Origin: Desulfurobacterium sp. TC5-1
Lineage (GTDB): Bacteria > Aquificota > Aquificia > Desulfurobacteriales > Desulfurobacteriaceae
Direction: 5' to 3'
Assembly (NCBI RefSeq): GCF_000421485.1
Contig: NZ_ATXC01000001.1
Coordinates: 124,001-188,000 of the forward strand
DNA: 64,000 nt
Under the pieces are notes generated by a model that was not told the DNA's origin, did no database searches, and saw only the letters and a program-made list of their open reading frames with translations. Shown one piece after another: positions 35,601 to 43,432 of this stretch. Both the position numbers and the translations under genes were made by a program. Position 1 is the stretch's first letter, and every line of letters begins with the position of its first letter.

Positions 35601-35932
35601 AGTGCATCTTTGTACGACTGTTTTTCCCAGAGTTTTTCAGTGGCCTCGTTTATTTCTGGTTTGATATTTATTTTCCTACACATATCAGTGAATTCTTTAA
35701 GAAGTTTTAACCGTTCTTTTATTCCTGTTTCTTTAACAAGGGAAGGATTCCGTTTTTCTGCTAATATTATGAGGCGTGTCGCGTTTGTTATATCCATTTT
35801 CATTATGCTTTTATTTGCTCTGAGCAAGATAAGTTTGGTGTCATTTTGAAGCTTACCTGTTGCGTTTGGAGTTCCAGCTTTTGCCTGTGTACAGAGAAGC
35901 AGAACTATTGTTATAAGGATGTTTTTAAGCAT
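32600..35932 (-). CDS. TPR, NTF2-like and beta-barrel exporter (PgaA/HmsH-like)
   Basis: A protein of 1110 residues from the ATG at 35932 behind GGAGG; the upstream in-frame start is rejected because it buries the signal peptide. Signal at 1-19, then about 600 residues of tetratricopeptide-like helical pairs. At about 655-760 there is a segment (KKAWEEKNFEKYVSFYAKS) resembling the NTF2-like/Cds6 domain. A linker and a strand-rich C-terminal region at about 854-1110 with aromatic alternation, ending in Phe, look like an outer-membrane barrel. Layout matches PgaA/HmsH exporters except for the NTF2-like insert. It overlaps the upstream gene by eight bases. Confidence 0.75.
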   Translation of the reverse strand: MLKNILITIVLLLCTQAKAGTPNATGKLQNDTKLILLRANKSIMKMDITNATRLIILAEKRNPSLVKETGIKERLKLLKEFTDMCRKINIKPEINEATEKLWEKQSYKDALLLYKVHKELNLKLKQSNIIKLAMALAWSNHLKEAEDILEEYKNKKDRNYIELKLKICNWAGNYDCSKKYMNLLLKYYPDGQSYKLAFETLLNYGELEKAEQLLLVAKRKFPGNTWKELFKKIEEKREKLIKQLMNAYSKNPTWKNCLQLTYLLYTSGKKEEAIKLLKSYLQKHPNSEEALVTLAKYLSWSGKLDEAEELYDRLFKKTKKLSYLLMKIRLLEWNSEFDKARKLLKNIEKMPELTEQEKAEVHKLFGYLYLWQNAEDKALQYFKMAQRENPDDEEIKEEIMLLTGNFKPVLKKYLNLIKKEPKPYYYRRIGDIYLKIGKYKKALKYYLKYSELNPEDINVFRDIGEIYIKLGNYQKGFSYLEFYANKINTSKAKLILAKNYYWAGFPKAALQVLEEIIKTDPNNRKAINLKAKILSETPRFKMEQQSVETTGKNTEIEKWKELAERLENGGFIKEAAKAYEKYLTFYPEDPKAIYGLAKTLEILGNYEEAAAEWFLLSWYRNDIEVLFHYGRCLANSGKKEEAKKILKRIVALQPPETILAFLNQWKKAWEEKNFEKYVSFYAKSVKTPYWIWKKKNLFRENSYIKVNISNIELKSKADNKYKIQFWQQYSSPTHSDEGLKTLVLEEIAPKKFLIVKETWQKAQKKYDLDKIIGEAKRLLKTIENQKSKTRENATHKISEKNNPKIEQQKIELDEKLIDRFSLKLSLLDNLTLNIPEVPTGKIGQQEKQESEKIKGQFYGNSLFDSNSVSFFTAGYRLAKDNLSGRIEGYYLKNNGTFTGFEVSGKIINSTFWYGLTIDISNYYKNIYPFITYFNKENGLTVSLLQESIAKERLSTTAAEKNRIGTFVKGTLYRKASNKELWGEIKTGYINDGNISTIFQFLLADSKNSISPVLKGWYMADSKETEEYYSPHFFDSTLIGLKKTILYGGLKIEPEVDVGYSFKEKLMLGEITLKARQKRWNAKLTFSNLRVTTLSESRYWYLTCEVMVNGF

Positions 35933-37271
35933 CCTTTTCCCTCCAGAAAAGGTCAACAGCGTCAGTACTTTCGATAAGTTCGATTTCATTTGCGTATGTT
36001 TTGAATCTATTAAAAAGTATTTCTGCCTGCACTTTCCACATATCGTAGGCTATAACATGAATTTTTCCTTCTTTTACAAATACTTTATCTGTGTCTCTTA
36101 AAAATTCGGCCAATTTTTTTGAGTCAACTCTTTCATTTGTTTTAAATACAAAGTAACTAAAGAAAAGTCTATGGTTAAGAAGCGTGTTTACGGTTTCTTT
36201 AATTTCCTTTAGAGATGAGCAGGCTATTTTATTGTTCTTAAAGACTTCACCGTAGTGGTTTGCTACATATCTTGAAAGTAATCCCTCTATGGTTCCTGTG
36301 TATTCTTCAGTTGAAAAAGGAACAGAAAAGGTCAGGCACCCCAATTTGGATGCCTGACTTCTTTCCATATTTTTCAAAAATACCGGCGATATGTATATAA
36401 TCGGAAATTTAAGATTTTTGTTTTCTTTAAGCTTGCATATAGAAAAATCGTTCTGTTTACTGAACGGATAGTATATTGTTATGTCGTATTCTGAGGATAT
36501 TTTCAAAAGTGCCTCTTCAGGTGTCTTGGCGGTTTCAAGTTTACAGTTTTTTGAAAGGATATACCGATGTAATTTAATAATGTATTCATCAGAGCTAATA
36601 AGAAGGATATTTGCCGGTTTATCTTTTGTATTTGAGAATGTTTCTATGAGCGTTATGCCTTTTTTTTCTTTGTCTATGGAAGCCCTGTAGATTGTAAGCT
36701 CAAAAGAACGAGTCTGTTTTTTGTGTATTTTGAAGCTTCCTTCTTTTTCCTCCTCAACTATTAACGATAAGTCAAAGAGTTCTATTAAGAATGGAGCTTC
36801 AGGCCTACTCTCTATGTTTTTTGTGGAGCGTCTAAAGGAAACGACCAGTTTGGAATTGATGGATAGCCTATCTGTTAAAAATTTAACAAAGTCAGAGATG
36901 TATAGTTCTTCACCTGGTGAAAATAGAGTATCAAGCCTTACAAAATAGATGATATCTGGTCTTGTTTCGTTGACAATCTTCTCAAGTTCTATCTTTAAAA
37001 AGTCAATGCCATACATACTTTTGAGTTTTGTAAAATCTTCTACTGTAAAGAACAGGGTTAAGTTTCCAAGCTTTTCTTTATCTATTCCAAGGGTTTCTGA
37101 TAAATTTTCAACGGTGGGTATTACAATTTCTTCAGGGAAGTTGAGAAATACAGTAATCTTCTTTCCTTCCTTGATACATGAAAGAATAAACAGAAAGTTT
37201 GCCACTATAGAGCCGGGAGCTTTGTCCTCTATTATTACTCTTTTTGCGTCTTCAAATATTTTGCACAGCAT
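35925..37271 (-). CDS. Putative cyclic di-GMP receptor, BcsE-like three-domain protein
   Basis: A soluble protein of 448 residues. Residues 1-175 look like a RecA/KaiC-like fold without a P-loop (KAPGSIVANF where Walker A would be). Residues 219-320 read as a receiver-like domain (NILLISSDEY, FPIIYIS) without a convincing phospho-site. Residues 355-445 resemble a degenerate GGDEF: RDTD at 392-395 sits where the I-site RxxD lies, and EGKIH replaces GGDEF five residues later. This order parallels BcsE and recalls PelD. First gene of the exopolysaccharide unit, start behind GGGAG. Domain calls are by eye; receptor function is inferred. Confidence 0.55.
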   Translation of the reverse strand: MLCKIFEDAKRVIIEDKAPGSIVANFLFILSCIKEGKKITVFLNFPEEIVIPTVENLSETLGIDKEKLGNLTLFFTVEDFTKLKSMYGIDFLKIELEKIVNETRPDIIYFVRLDTLFSPGEELYISDFVKFLTDRLSINSKLVVSFRRSTKNIESRPEAPFLIELFDLSLIVEEEKEGSFKIHKKQTRSFELTIYRASIDKEKKGITLIETFSNTKDKPANILLISSDEYIIKLHRYILSKNCKLETAKTPEEALLKISSEYDITIYYPFSKQNDFSICKLKENKNLKFPIIYISPVFLKNMERSQASKLGCLTFSVPFSTEEYTGTIEGLLSRYVANHYGEVFKNNKIACSSLKEIKETVNTLLNHRLFFSYFVFKTNERVDSKKLAEFLRDTDKVFVKEGKIHVIAYDMWKVQAEILFNRFKTYANEIELIESTDAVDLFWREKDA

Positions 37272-37744
37272 GTATTACTCCCGGTTTTAAAAATTTGTTA
37301 ATGCTGATTAATAAGTTTATCATAATTTATGAAGGATTTTTAAAGCTTAGGATTTGAATGACAGCCATCTTTCTAAAGAATATCTGCTTATAATGTTAAA
37401 GGAAGGTAATTTGCCCGGTAAGGGTGTTATTATTAATGGTGCTATTTGAAGAAAAATTGTTGACAAACATTGAAATTTTACACCACTACTGGCAAAAGCT
37501 GGATATACGTAGTTTAACTCCTTGGATTTTGCAACTAAATCTGTTTTTGTGATTTATAAAATGCGGTTAAATGATTGTTTAGCTTCAGTATTTGTTTTTC
37601 ACTGTGTGGATTATTGCTTTTTCTGTAGAATATTTTGCGATAGCCTGCAAAATACATCTGAGGAGTTTTTTAAGGTAGTGTGTTTGCACTGTTGCTGTAA
37701 TGTTAAAATTTAAGATAATTCCTGCGTGTTATTACGGAGAGGCT
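37272..37744. other. 473-base AT-rich divergent intergenic region, no supported gene
   Basis: This separates the exopolysaccharide operon (minus) from the rsmE operon (plus). Only short frames occur, for example 37436-37552 and 37522-37713; neither has a convincing ribosome site or a recognisable product. I see no riboswitch signature for cyclic di-GMP, no clear -35/-10 pair for the minus operon and no repeat. A TTGACA at 37460 has no -10 at the right distance. Its length suggests it carries control sites for the exopolysaccharide operon. Confidence 0.5.
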
Positions 37745-38464
37745 ATGAGAAGATTTAAAGTTGATGGTATAAAGGGTAATGTTGCCTATTTGAGGGGTCA
37801 GGAAGCAAGGCATGTTTTGAAGGTTTTGAGGCTTCGTCCTGGTGACGAGATTGTTATCTTTGACGGGAGCGGTAAAGAATATCTTGCTGTTATAGAGGCT
37901 TCATCTACTCAGTCAGTGCGGCTTAAAGTTCTTGAAGAGATAACCATAAACAGGGAAAGTCCTTTAAAAACAAAGCTTTTTATGGGGCTTACAAACAGAC
38001 TTCAAAAGTTTGAGCTTGCACTTCAAAAAGCGACGGAGCTTGGTGTTACGGAAATTGTTCCTGTGATATGTCAGCGTTCTGCTTTTGGTGAGAAAGTTAA
38101 AGATTGGAGCGGGAAATTGAGGCGCTGGAATGAGATTGTTTTAAATGCTTCAAAACAGTGTGGACGGGCTGTTATTCCACCTGTTAAAGAACCTGTTAAG
38201 CTTCGTGATGTTGAAGATAATTCTGATTTAAGGTTTGTTCTCTGGGAAAGAGGTGGAAGAAGTTTTGAGAGTTTTTCCGATGTGACTGCAACTTCTGTTT
38301 CCCTTGTCGTAGGTCCTGAAGGAGGACTTGACGAAAAAGAGGTTGACTTTTTAAAAGATAGAGGTTTTCACGTTATTCACCTTGGAAAGAGAATACTCAG
38401 GGCGGAAACAGCTGCTATTGTAGGACTTGCTCTTGTTCAGTATATATGGGGAGACCTTAAGTAG
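37745..38464 (+). CDS. rsmE: 16S rRNA m3U1498 methyltransferase
   Basis: A SPOUT-class methyltransferase of 239 residues. The ATG at 37745 follows GGAGAGG and gives the normal N-terminus (MRRFKVDG, then the PUA-like [18 protein letters not shown]). The knot region is conserved: [16 protein letters not shown] and [18 protein letters not shown]. It leads an eleven-gene plus-strand run with tight spacing. Confidence 0.93.
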   Translation: MRRFKVDGIKGNVAYLRGQEARHVLKVLRLRPGDEIVIFDGSGKEYLAVIEASSTQSVRLKVLEEITINRESPLKTKLFMGLTNRLQKFELALQKATELGVTEIVPVICQRSAFGEKVKDWSGKLRRWNEIVLNASKQCGRAVIPPVKEPVKLRDVEDNSDLRFVLWERGGRSFESFSDVTATSVSLVVGPEGGLDEKEVDFLKDRGFHVIHLGKRILRAETAAIVGLALVQYIWGDLK

Positions 38465-38466
38465 GT

Positions 38467-39018
38467 ATGAAGAATCAGGAGGTTTTGAATTTAAATTTTA
38501 ACGGTAGAAAAGTAGTGGTTGTTTATGGTGATATTACAGAGGAGAGAGTTGATGCTGTTGTAAATCCTGCCAATTCCTCTTTGAAGCACGGTGGTGGAGT
38601 TGCAGGAGCTATCGTCAGAAAGGGTGGAAAGATTATTCAGGAGGAAAGCAACAGAATAGGCTATCTTCCAGTTGGAAAAGCGGTTGCTACAACGGCTGGA
38701 AATCTTCCTTGCCGCTTTGTTATCCATACTGTTGGTCCTATCTGGGGTGAGGGTAATGAGGAGCAGAAGTTAAGGAGTGCTGTCAGGTCTGTTCTTGATC
38801 TTGCTTCGGATTTGGGTCTTTCGTCAATCTCTATTCCCGCCATAAGCACGGGGATCTTTGGATATCCAAAGAGGGAAGGCGTTTCTGTCATAGTTGATGA
38901 GGTTTTCAGATGGCTTTCTGATAATCCTCTTGCGCCTTTGAAAGAGATAAGATTTATTTCAATAGATAGAGAAACGATAAATCTGTTTGAAGAAGCAGTT
39001 ACAGATAGAAAAATTTAG
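38467..39018 (+). CDS. Macro-domain ADP-ribose-binding protein
   Basis: A protein of 183 residues, a single macro domain. [25 protein letters not shown] holds the adenine-contact aspartate and the asparagine, GGGVAGAI the diphosphate loop, and [10 protein letters not shown] the second loop. Such proteins deacetylate O-acetyl-ADP-ribose or remove ADP-ribose from proteins. It starts two bases after rsmE. Specific substrate unknown. Confidence 0.92.
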   Translation: MKNQEVLNLNFNGRKVVVVYGDITEERVDAVVNPANSSLKHGGGVAGAIVRKGGKIIQEESNRIGYLPVGKAVATTAGNLPCRFVIHTVGPIWGEGNEEQKLRSAVRSVLDLASDLGLSSISIPAISTGIFGYPKREGVSVIVDEVFRWLSDNPLAPLKEIRFISIDRETINLFEEAVTDRKI

Positions 39019-39057
39019 TTTAAAATAACCTCTAAATTAAAATCTGGAGAGTTAACC

Positions 39058-40275
39058 ATGCCGAACTTTCAGTTTGCACGTATTGATAGGCTTCCCCCTT
39101 ATGTTTTTGCTGTTGTTAACGATTTAAAGACGAAGTTAAGGCGAGCGGGGGAAGATATTGTTGACCTTGGTATGGGCAATCCTGATCTTCCCACACCAAA
39201 ACATATTGTTGATAAATTGTGTGAAGCTGCAAGGAATCCACGTAACCATAGATATTCACAAACGAAAGGCCTCTTTAAATTGAGAGAGGCACTTGCCCTC
39301 TGGTACAAGAGAAAGTACGACGTTGAGCTTGACCCGGAAACTGAGGTTATAACGACTATTGGTTCAAAAGAAGGGCTTGCACATCTTGCACTGACCCTGG
39401 TCAATCCTGGCGATGTTGTCATGGTGCCGACTCCTGCCTATCCTATTCATCCTTACTCTTTCATTATTGCAGGTGGTGATGTTAGAAGCATTCCACTTCT
39501 TACTGATGACGGATTCGATGAAGATGCTTTTTTAGAGTCTATTATAAAAGCTTACAAGGAAAGCTGGCCAAGGCCAAAAGTTCTGCTTCTAAACTTTCCC
39601 CACAATCCGACGACAGCCTGCGTTGATATAAAGTTTTTTGAAAAAATTGTTGATTTTGCCAAGGAAAATAACCTTCTACTTATCCAGGATCTTGCCTATT
39701 CTGAAATCTCTTTTGATGGATATGTTCCGCCAAGTATTTTTCAAGTTAAAGGAGCAAAAGATGTTGCGGTAGAGTTCTATTCTCTTTCCAAAACTTACTC
39801 TATGGCAGGCTGGAGGGTCGGCTTTGCCGCCGGTAATAAAGATGTTATACATGCCCTTTATAGAATGAAGAGTTACCTTGATTACGGGATGTTTCAGCCG
39901 ATTCAGATTGCAGCTATTATTGCTCTTAAAGGCGATCAATCTTGTGTTGAAGAGTACAGAAAGATATATGAAAGGCGTAGAGATGTCCTTGTTAATGGTT
40001 TAAACCGTATAGGTTGGCACGTTGAAAAACCAAAGGCTACGATGTTTGTTTGGGCAAAAATTCCTGAAAAGTTTCGTTCTATGGGCTCTCTTGAGTTTTC
40101 AAAGATGCTTCTACTGGATGGAAAGGTTGCCGTGTCACCCGGTATCGGTTTTGGCGAGTATGGTGATGAGTATGTCAGGCTTGCTCTTGTTGAGAATGAA
40201 CTGAGAATTAAGCAAGCTGTGAGAGGTATCAAGAGAGCCTTTGAAAAGTACGGACTCAGAAATATCAACGTTTAG
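39058..40275 (+). CDS. Class I aminotransferase, AlaC-like
   Basis: A PLP enzyme of 405 residues. [12 protein letters not shown] is the fold-type I N-terminal motif; PLP lysine in [28 protein letters not shown] and the arginine in [13 protein letters not shown] bind the substrate carboxylate. The N-terminus [15 protein letters not shown] is typical of the AlaC/YfdZ glutamate-pyruvate group; LL-diaminopimelate or aspartate aminotransferase cannot be excluded. It precedes hom by nine bases, an arrangement found where these genes serve aspartate-family amino acid synthesis. Confidence 0.88.
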   Translation: MPNFQFARIDRLPPYVFAVVNDLKTKLRRAGEDIVDLGMGNPDLPTPKHIVDKLCEAARNPRNHRYSQTKGLFKLREALALWYKRKYDVELDPETEVITTIGSKEGLAHLALTLVNPGDVVMVPTPAYPIHPYSFIIAGGDVRSIPLLTDDGFDEDAFLESIIKAYKESWPRPKVLLLNFPHNPTTACVDIKFFEKIVDFAKENNLLLIQDLAYSEISFDGYVPPSIFQVKGAKDVAVEFYSLSKTYSMAGWRVGFAAGNKDVIHALYRMKSYLDYGMFQPIQIAAIIALKGDQSCVEEYRKIYERRRDVLVNGLNRIGWHVEKPKATMFVWAKIPEKFRSMGSLEFSKMLLLDGKVAVSPGIGFGEYGDEYVRLALVENELRIKQAVRGIKRAFEKYGLRNINV

Positions 40276-40284
40276 GGGTAGAGT

Positions 40285-41565
40285 ATGGATTCTGTTAAGG
40301 TTGGAGTGATTGGCTGTGGAACTGTTGGTTCCGGTGTGGTAAGGATACTTCTTGAAAATGGAGATATTATTGAGGAGAGAACCGGAAGGAAGATAGAGCT
40401 TTCTATGGTTGCAGATAGAGACGTTGAGAAGGTAAAAAAGCTTGGAGTTCCGGAGGAACTTGTTGTTAATGATGGTTTTGCAGTCGTTGAATCTGATGTT
40501 GATATAGTTGTTGAGCTTATCGGTGGCACCACCGTTGCAAAGGATATTGTTGAGGGTGCTTTAAAGACTGGAAAGCACGTTGTCAGTGCAAATAAAGCGC
40601 TGTTTGCTTCTTTCGGAAAGGAGCTTTTTTCTATTGCTGCTGAAAATGGCGTTTCGATACGGTTTGAGGCAAGTGTAGGTGGGGGTATTCCTGTTATAAA
40701 GGCACTTAACGAAGGTCTGATTGCAAATAGAATAGAAAAAATCCTTGGAATTATAAATGGAACAGCAAACTTTATCCTTACAGAGATGACCACAAAGGGA
40801 ATTTCTTTTGAGGAGGCATTGAGAGTTGCCGGTGATAAAGGATATGCGGAGGCTGATCCTTCTCTTGATGTTGATGGCATAGATGCAGCACATAAGATAG
40901 CAATTCTTGCCTCCATAGCTTACGGTGGCTGGGTGACGATAGATGATGTTTATGTTAAAGGTATAAGGGATATAACACCTCTTGATATAGATTTTGCTCA
41001 TGAGTTTGGGTACAGGATAAAGCTCCTTGCAGTTGCAAAACCGGACAATGGAAAAGTTGAAGTCAGGGTGCATCCGGCCATGCTTCCGGAGAATCACATT
41101 CTTTCGTCGGTTGATGGTGTTTTTAATGCCTGTTTAATAGAAGGAGATTTTGTTGGTCCAACTCTCTATTACGGCATGGGTGCCGGTCAAAAGCCTACCG
41201 CAAGTGCCGTTGTTGCGGATATTGCTGACATAGCCTGTGGTAGGGGAAGCAGTATTCCCGTTTCACTTTTAAAGAAAGATGCAAAAATACCTGTTAAAAG
41301 GCCCGGTGAGTTTGTTTCAAGTTTTTACTTGAGGTTTACGGCTGTTGATAAACCGGGCGTTCTTGCAAAGATTTCAAGCATTTTGGGGAAATTTGACATA
41401 AGTATAAAGATGGCTCTGCAAAAGAGTATAGAGTTTAATGGTGGTGTTCCCGTTGTTATGACCACTCACGAGGCTTCTTTTGAAACGGTAAAGGCGGCAA
41501 TTTCTGAGATTGATGAGCTTGATGTTATAGTGAAGCCAACATTCTTGTGTATGATAGAAGAGTAA
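40285..41565 (+). CDS. hom: Homoserine dehydrogenase
   Basis: Reduces aspartate semialdehyde to homoserine on the way to threonine and methionine. 426 residues: Rossmann domain with GVIGCGTVGSGVV, the catalytic domain with ASVGGGIPVIKALNEGL, NGTANFILTEM and GYAEADPSLDVDGIDAAHK, and a C-terminal ACT domain (TAVDKPGVLAKISSILGKF) expected to bind an effector such as threonine. The 3' end runs up to the queE start. Confidence 0.95.
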   Translation: MDSVKVGVIGCGTVGSGVVRILLENGDIIEERTGRKIELSMVADRDVEKVKKLGVPEELVVNDGFAVVESDVDIVVELIGGTTVAKDIVEGALKTGKHVVSANKALFASFGKELFSIAAENGVSIRFEASVGGGIPVIKALNEGLIANRIEKILGIINGTANFILTEMTTKGISFEEALRVAGDKGYAEADPSLDVDGIDAAHKIAILASIAYGGWVTIDDVYVKGIRDITPLDIDFAHEFGYRIKLLAVAKPDNGKVEVRVHPAMLPENHILSSVDGVFNACLIEGDFVGPTLYYGMGAGQKPTASAVVADIADIACGRGSSIPVSLLKKDAKIPVKRPGEFVSSFYLRFTAVDKPGVLAKISSILGKFDISIKMALQKSIEFNGGVPVVMTTHEASFETVKAAISEIDELDVIVKPTFLCMIEE

Positions 41566-41570
41566 ATTCG

Positions 41571-42239
41571 ATGAAAGTTTACGAGATATTTCCTTCCGTT
41601 CAGGGTGAGGGAGCCGATGTCGGGCTTGTTGCCTCTTTTATTCGCTTTGCCGGTTGTCCTTTAAATTGTCGTTACTGTGATACGCGGGAAGCTCGTGTTT
41701 TGAGGGAGGAACTTTCCCCTGAAGAGATAATTAGAAGACTTAAAAGCATAGGTATTCCTGATATTGTGGTTACCGGTGGAGAGCCTCTCGCACAGAAGGG
41801 AATAGCTGATTTCCTGTTTAAACTCTCTTCTGCAGAATGGGTCAGGAAAATTTTTGTTGAGACCAGCGGTGTGTTTTTTAAGTCCGACATATTTACTCGA
41901 AAGGTTTATGTGAACATTTCACCAAAACCGCCGTCCATGGGTTTAACCTTTTCTCTAAAGTCTGTTGAAAGTTTCATTTCAGATTTTGCCGACAGGGTGC
42001 AGATTAAATTTTTGGTTCTCACCGAAGAGGATTTATCCTGGTCTCTTAAGTTTATACGAAAGCATAGAAACTTTTTCTTAGAAAAAGGTATTGTATTTCA
42101 ACCGATAGAACTTCCCTGTGAAGAGTATGCTGTTACGGTTAAAAGAGTGATAGAGCTTATTATGAGAGAAAAATTCCTGATTTCAGAGTTTAACGTTAAG
42201 GTTATTCCTCAGATTCACAAGCTGGTGGGAATAAAATGA
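41571..42239 (+). CDS. queE: 7-carboxy-7-deazaguanine synthase, radical SAM
   Basis: Radical SAM enzyme of queuosine-precursor synthesis, 222 residues from the ATG at 41571, which restores the typical KVYEIFPSVQGEG start. The cluster motif is CPLNCRYCDT (CxxxCxxC), and VTGGEPLAQKG is the GGEP motif. The frame could begin earlier at a GTG within hom, but that adds residues not found in the family. The stop overlaps waaA by four bases (ATGA). The other que genes are not in the window. Confidence 0.9.
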   Translation: MKVYEIFPSVQGEGADVGLVASFIRFAGCPLNCRYCDTREARVLREELSPEEIIRRLKSIGIPDIVVTGGEPLAQKGIADFLFKLSSAEWVRKIFVETSGVFFKSDIFTRKVYVNISPKPPSMGLTFSLKSVESFISDFADRVQIKFLVLTEEDLSWSLKFIRKHRNFFLEKGIVFQPIELPCEEYAVTVKRVIELIMREKFLISEFNVKVIPQIHKLVGIK

Positions 42240-43432
42240 GATGTGGTCTTTTTCTTTATAACTTTCTTTACAGTTTTTCTCTTCCAGTTCTTTTAACAGC
42301 AGCTAAAATTATTTCTAAAAAGAGGGGCGGTTTTTCTGTTAAGAGACGTTTTTCTTCTTTCCCGTCTAACATTGATGGCAGGGATACCTGGATTCACTGT
42401 GCAAGTATCGGTGAGGTCAATTCGGCAAGGCCTCTTATAGAGCGATTGAGGGATAGGGCAGTTGTCACAACCTTTACCGATTATGGTGCAGATAGGGCTT
42501 CAAAAATTTTTCCGGATGTTCCTGTCCATGTGATTCCCCCGGACGTTAAGCCTTTTACAGACTATTTTGTTAAGCGACTTGGCGTGAAAAAGTTGCTAAT
42601 TTATGAAACTGAAGTGTGGCCTTCCCTTTTAACTTCAGCCCTTGAACAGGGGGTAGAGATCTACTTTGTTAGCGGAAAGATAACGGAAAGAAGCTTTTCT
42701 CTCTATAAACGGTTTTCGTTTCTTTTAAGTGATATTTTCAGGTCTTCTGTTTTTCTTGCCAGAACGCAGGAAGATGCTGAAAAAGCACAAAAACTTGGAT
42801 TTTTTGATGTTAAAGTTGTTGGAGATTTAAAGTTTGATAGTGTAAGGGCGCCTGAGCCTGTTGAAGTCAGTATAGGAAGTCGGTATCCCATTGTTGTCTG
42901 GGGAAGTACACACGAAGGTGAGGAGGAGCTTGCAGGAGAGGTTCACAGGAAATTAAAAAAATTGTTTCCAGAGATTTTAACGGTTGTTGTGCCAAGACAC
43001 ATTGGAAGAGCTGAAAACCTTATATCGCTTCTTCCCGGAAGATCTGTTTTAAGGACACAGTCTGCTAAAGTACCGTCTGATGTGGACTTTTACATTGTGG
43101 ATACCGTTGGTGAGCTTCCCGGTTTTTACAGTATTGCCGATGTTGCCGTTATAGGTGGAACATTTAATGAGAGGATTGGCGGGCACAATCCTTTAGAGCC
43201 TATGGTTTCCGCCATTCCTGTTATTGTAGGACCTTACTATTCCCACTTTCGTGATGTGATTTCAAAAGTTAAGGAATGTATTATCTTTGCATCTTCTGAA
43301 AATCTTTTTGATAAAATTAGCCTGTTGCTTAATAACGATGAGTTTAGATATCGCATTGGCCTTTGTGGTAAAAAGCTTTTAGAAAGAGAAAAAGGCGTTA
43401 CTGAAAGAATTTTGAAAGAGGTTTTTGCTTGA
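42236..43432 (+). CDS. waaA: Kdo transferase
   Basis: Adds 3-deoxy-manno-octulosonate to the lipid A precursor. 398 residues, an N-terminal hydrophobic anchor and two GT-B half domains. Family motifs: ASIGEVNSARPLI, YETEVWPSLL, and GGHNPLEPMVSAIPVIVGPYY with the nucleotide-sugar site. Start overlaps queE, end overlaps lpxK, both by four bases. Whether it adds one or two Kdo residues cannot be read. Confidence 0.94.
   Translation: MRCGLFLYNFLYSFSLPVLLTAAKIISKKRGGFSVKRRFSSFPSNIDGRDTWIHCASIGEVNSARPLIERLRDRAVVTTFTDYGADRASKIFPDVPVHVIPPDVKPFTDYFVKRLGVKKLLIYETEVWPSLLTSALEQGVEIYFVSGKITERSFSLYKRFSFLLSDIFRSSVFLARTQEDAEKAQKLGFFDVKVVGDLKFDSVRAPEPVEVSIGSRYPIVVWGSTHEGEEELAGEVHRKLKKLFPEILTVVVPRHIGRAENLISLLPGRSVLRTQSAKVPSDVDFYIVDTVGELPGFYSIADVAVIGGTFNERIGGHNPLEPMVSAIPVIVGPYYSHFRDVISKVKECIIFASSENLFDKISLLLNNDEFRYRIGLCGKKLLEREKGVTERILKEVFA

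Noticed and set aside
37460-37490. TTGACA as a plus-strand promoter for rsmE
   Set aside because: No -10-like hexamer at 16-18 bases downstream.
37522-37713. 63-codon plus-strand frame with many cysteines before rsmE
   Set aside because: No ribosome site, no recognisable motif, composition typical of AT-rich non-coding DNA.
37272-37744. Cyclic di-GMP riboswitch before the exopolysaccharide operon
   Set aside because: Looked for the GEMM-type conserved core on both strands; nothing resembling it is present.
40272-40916. 214-codon minus-strand frame opposite hom
   Set aside because: Ser/Thr/Pro/Ile-rich shadow translation of a conserved dehydrogenase; no family features.
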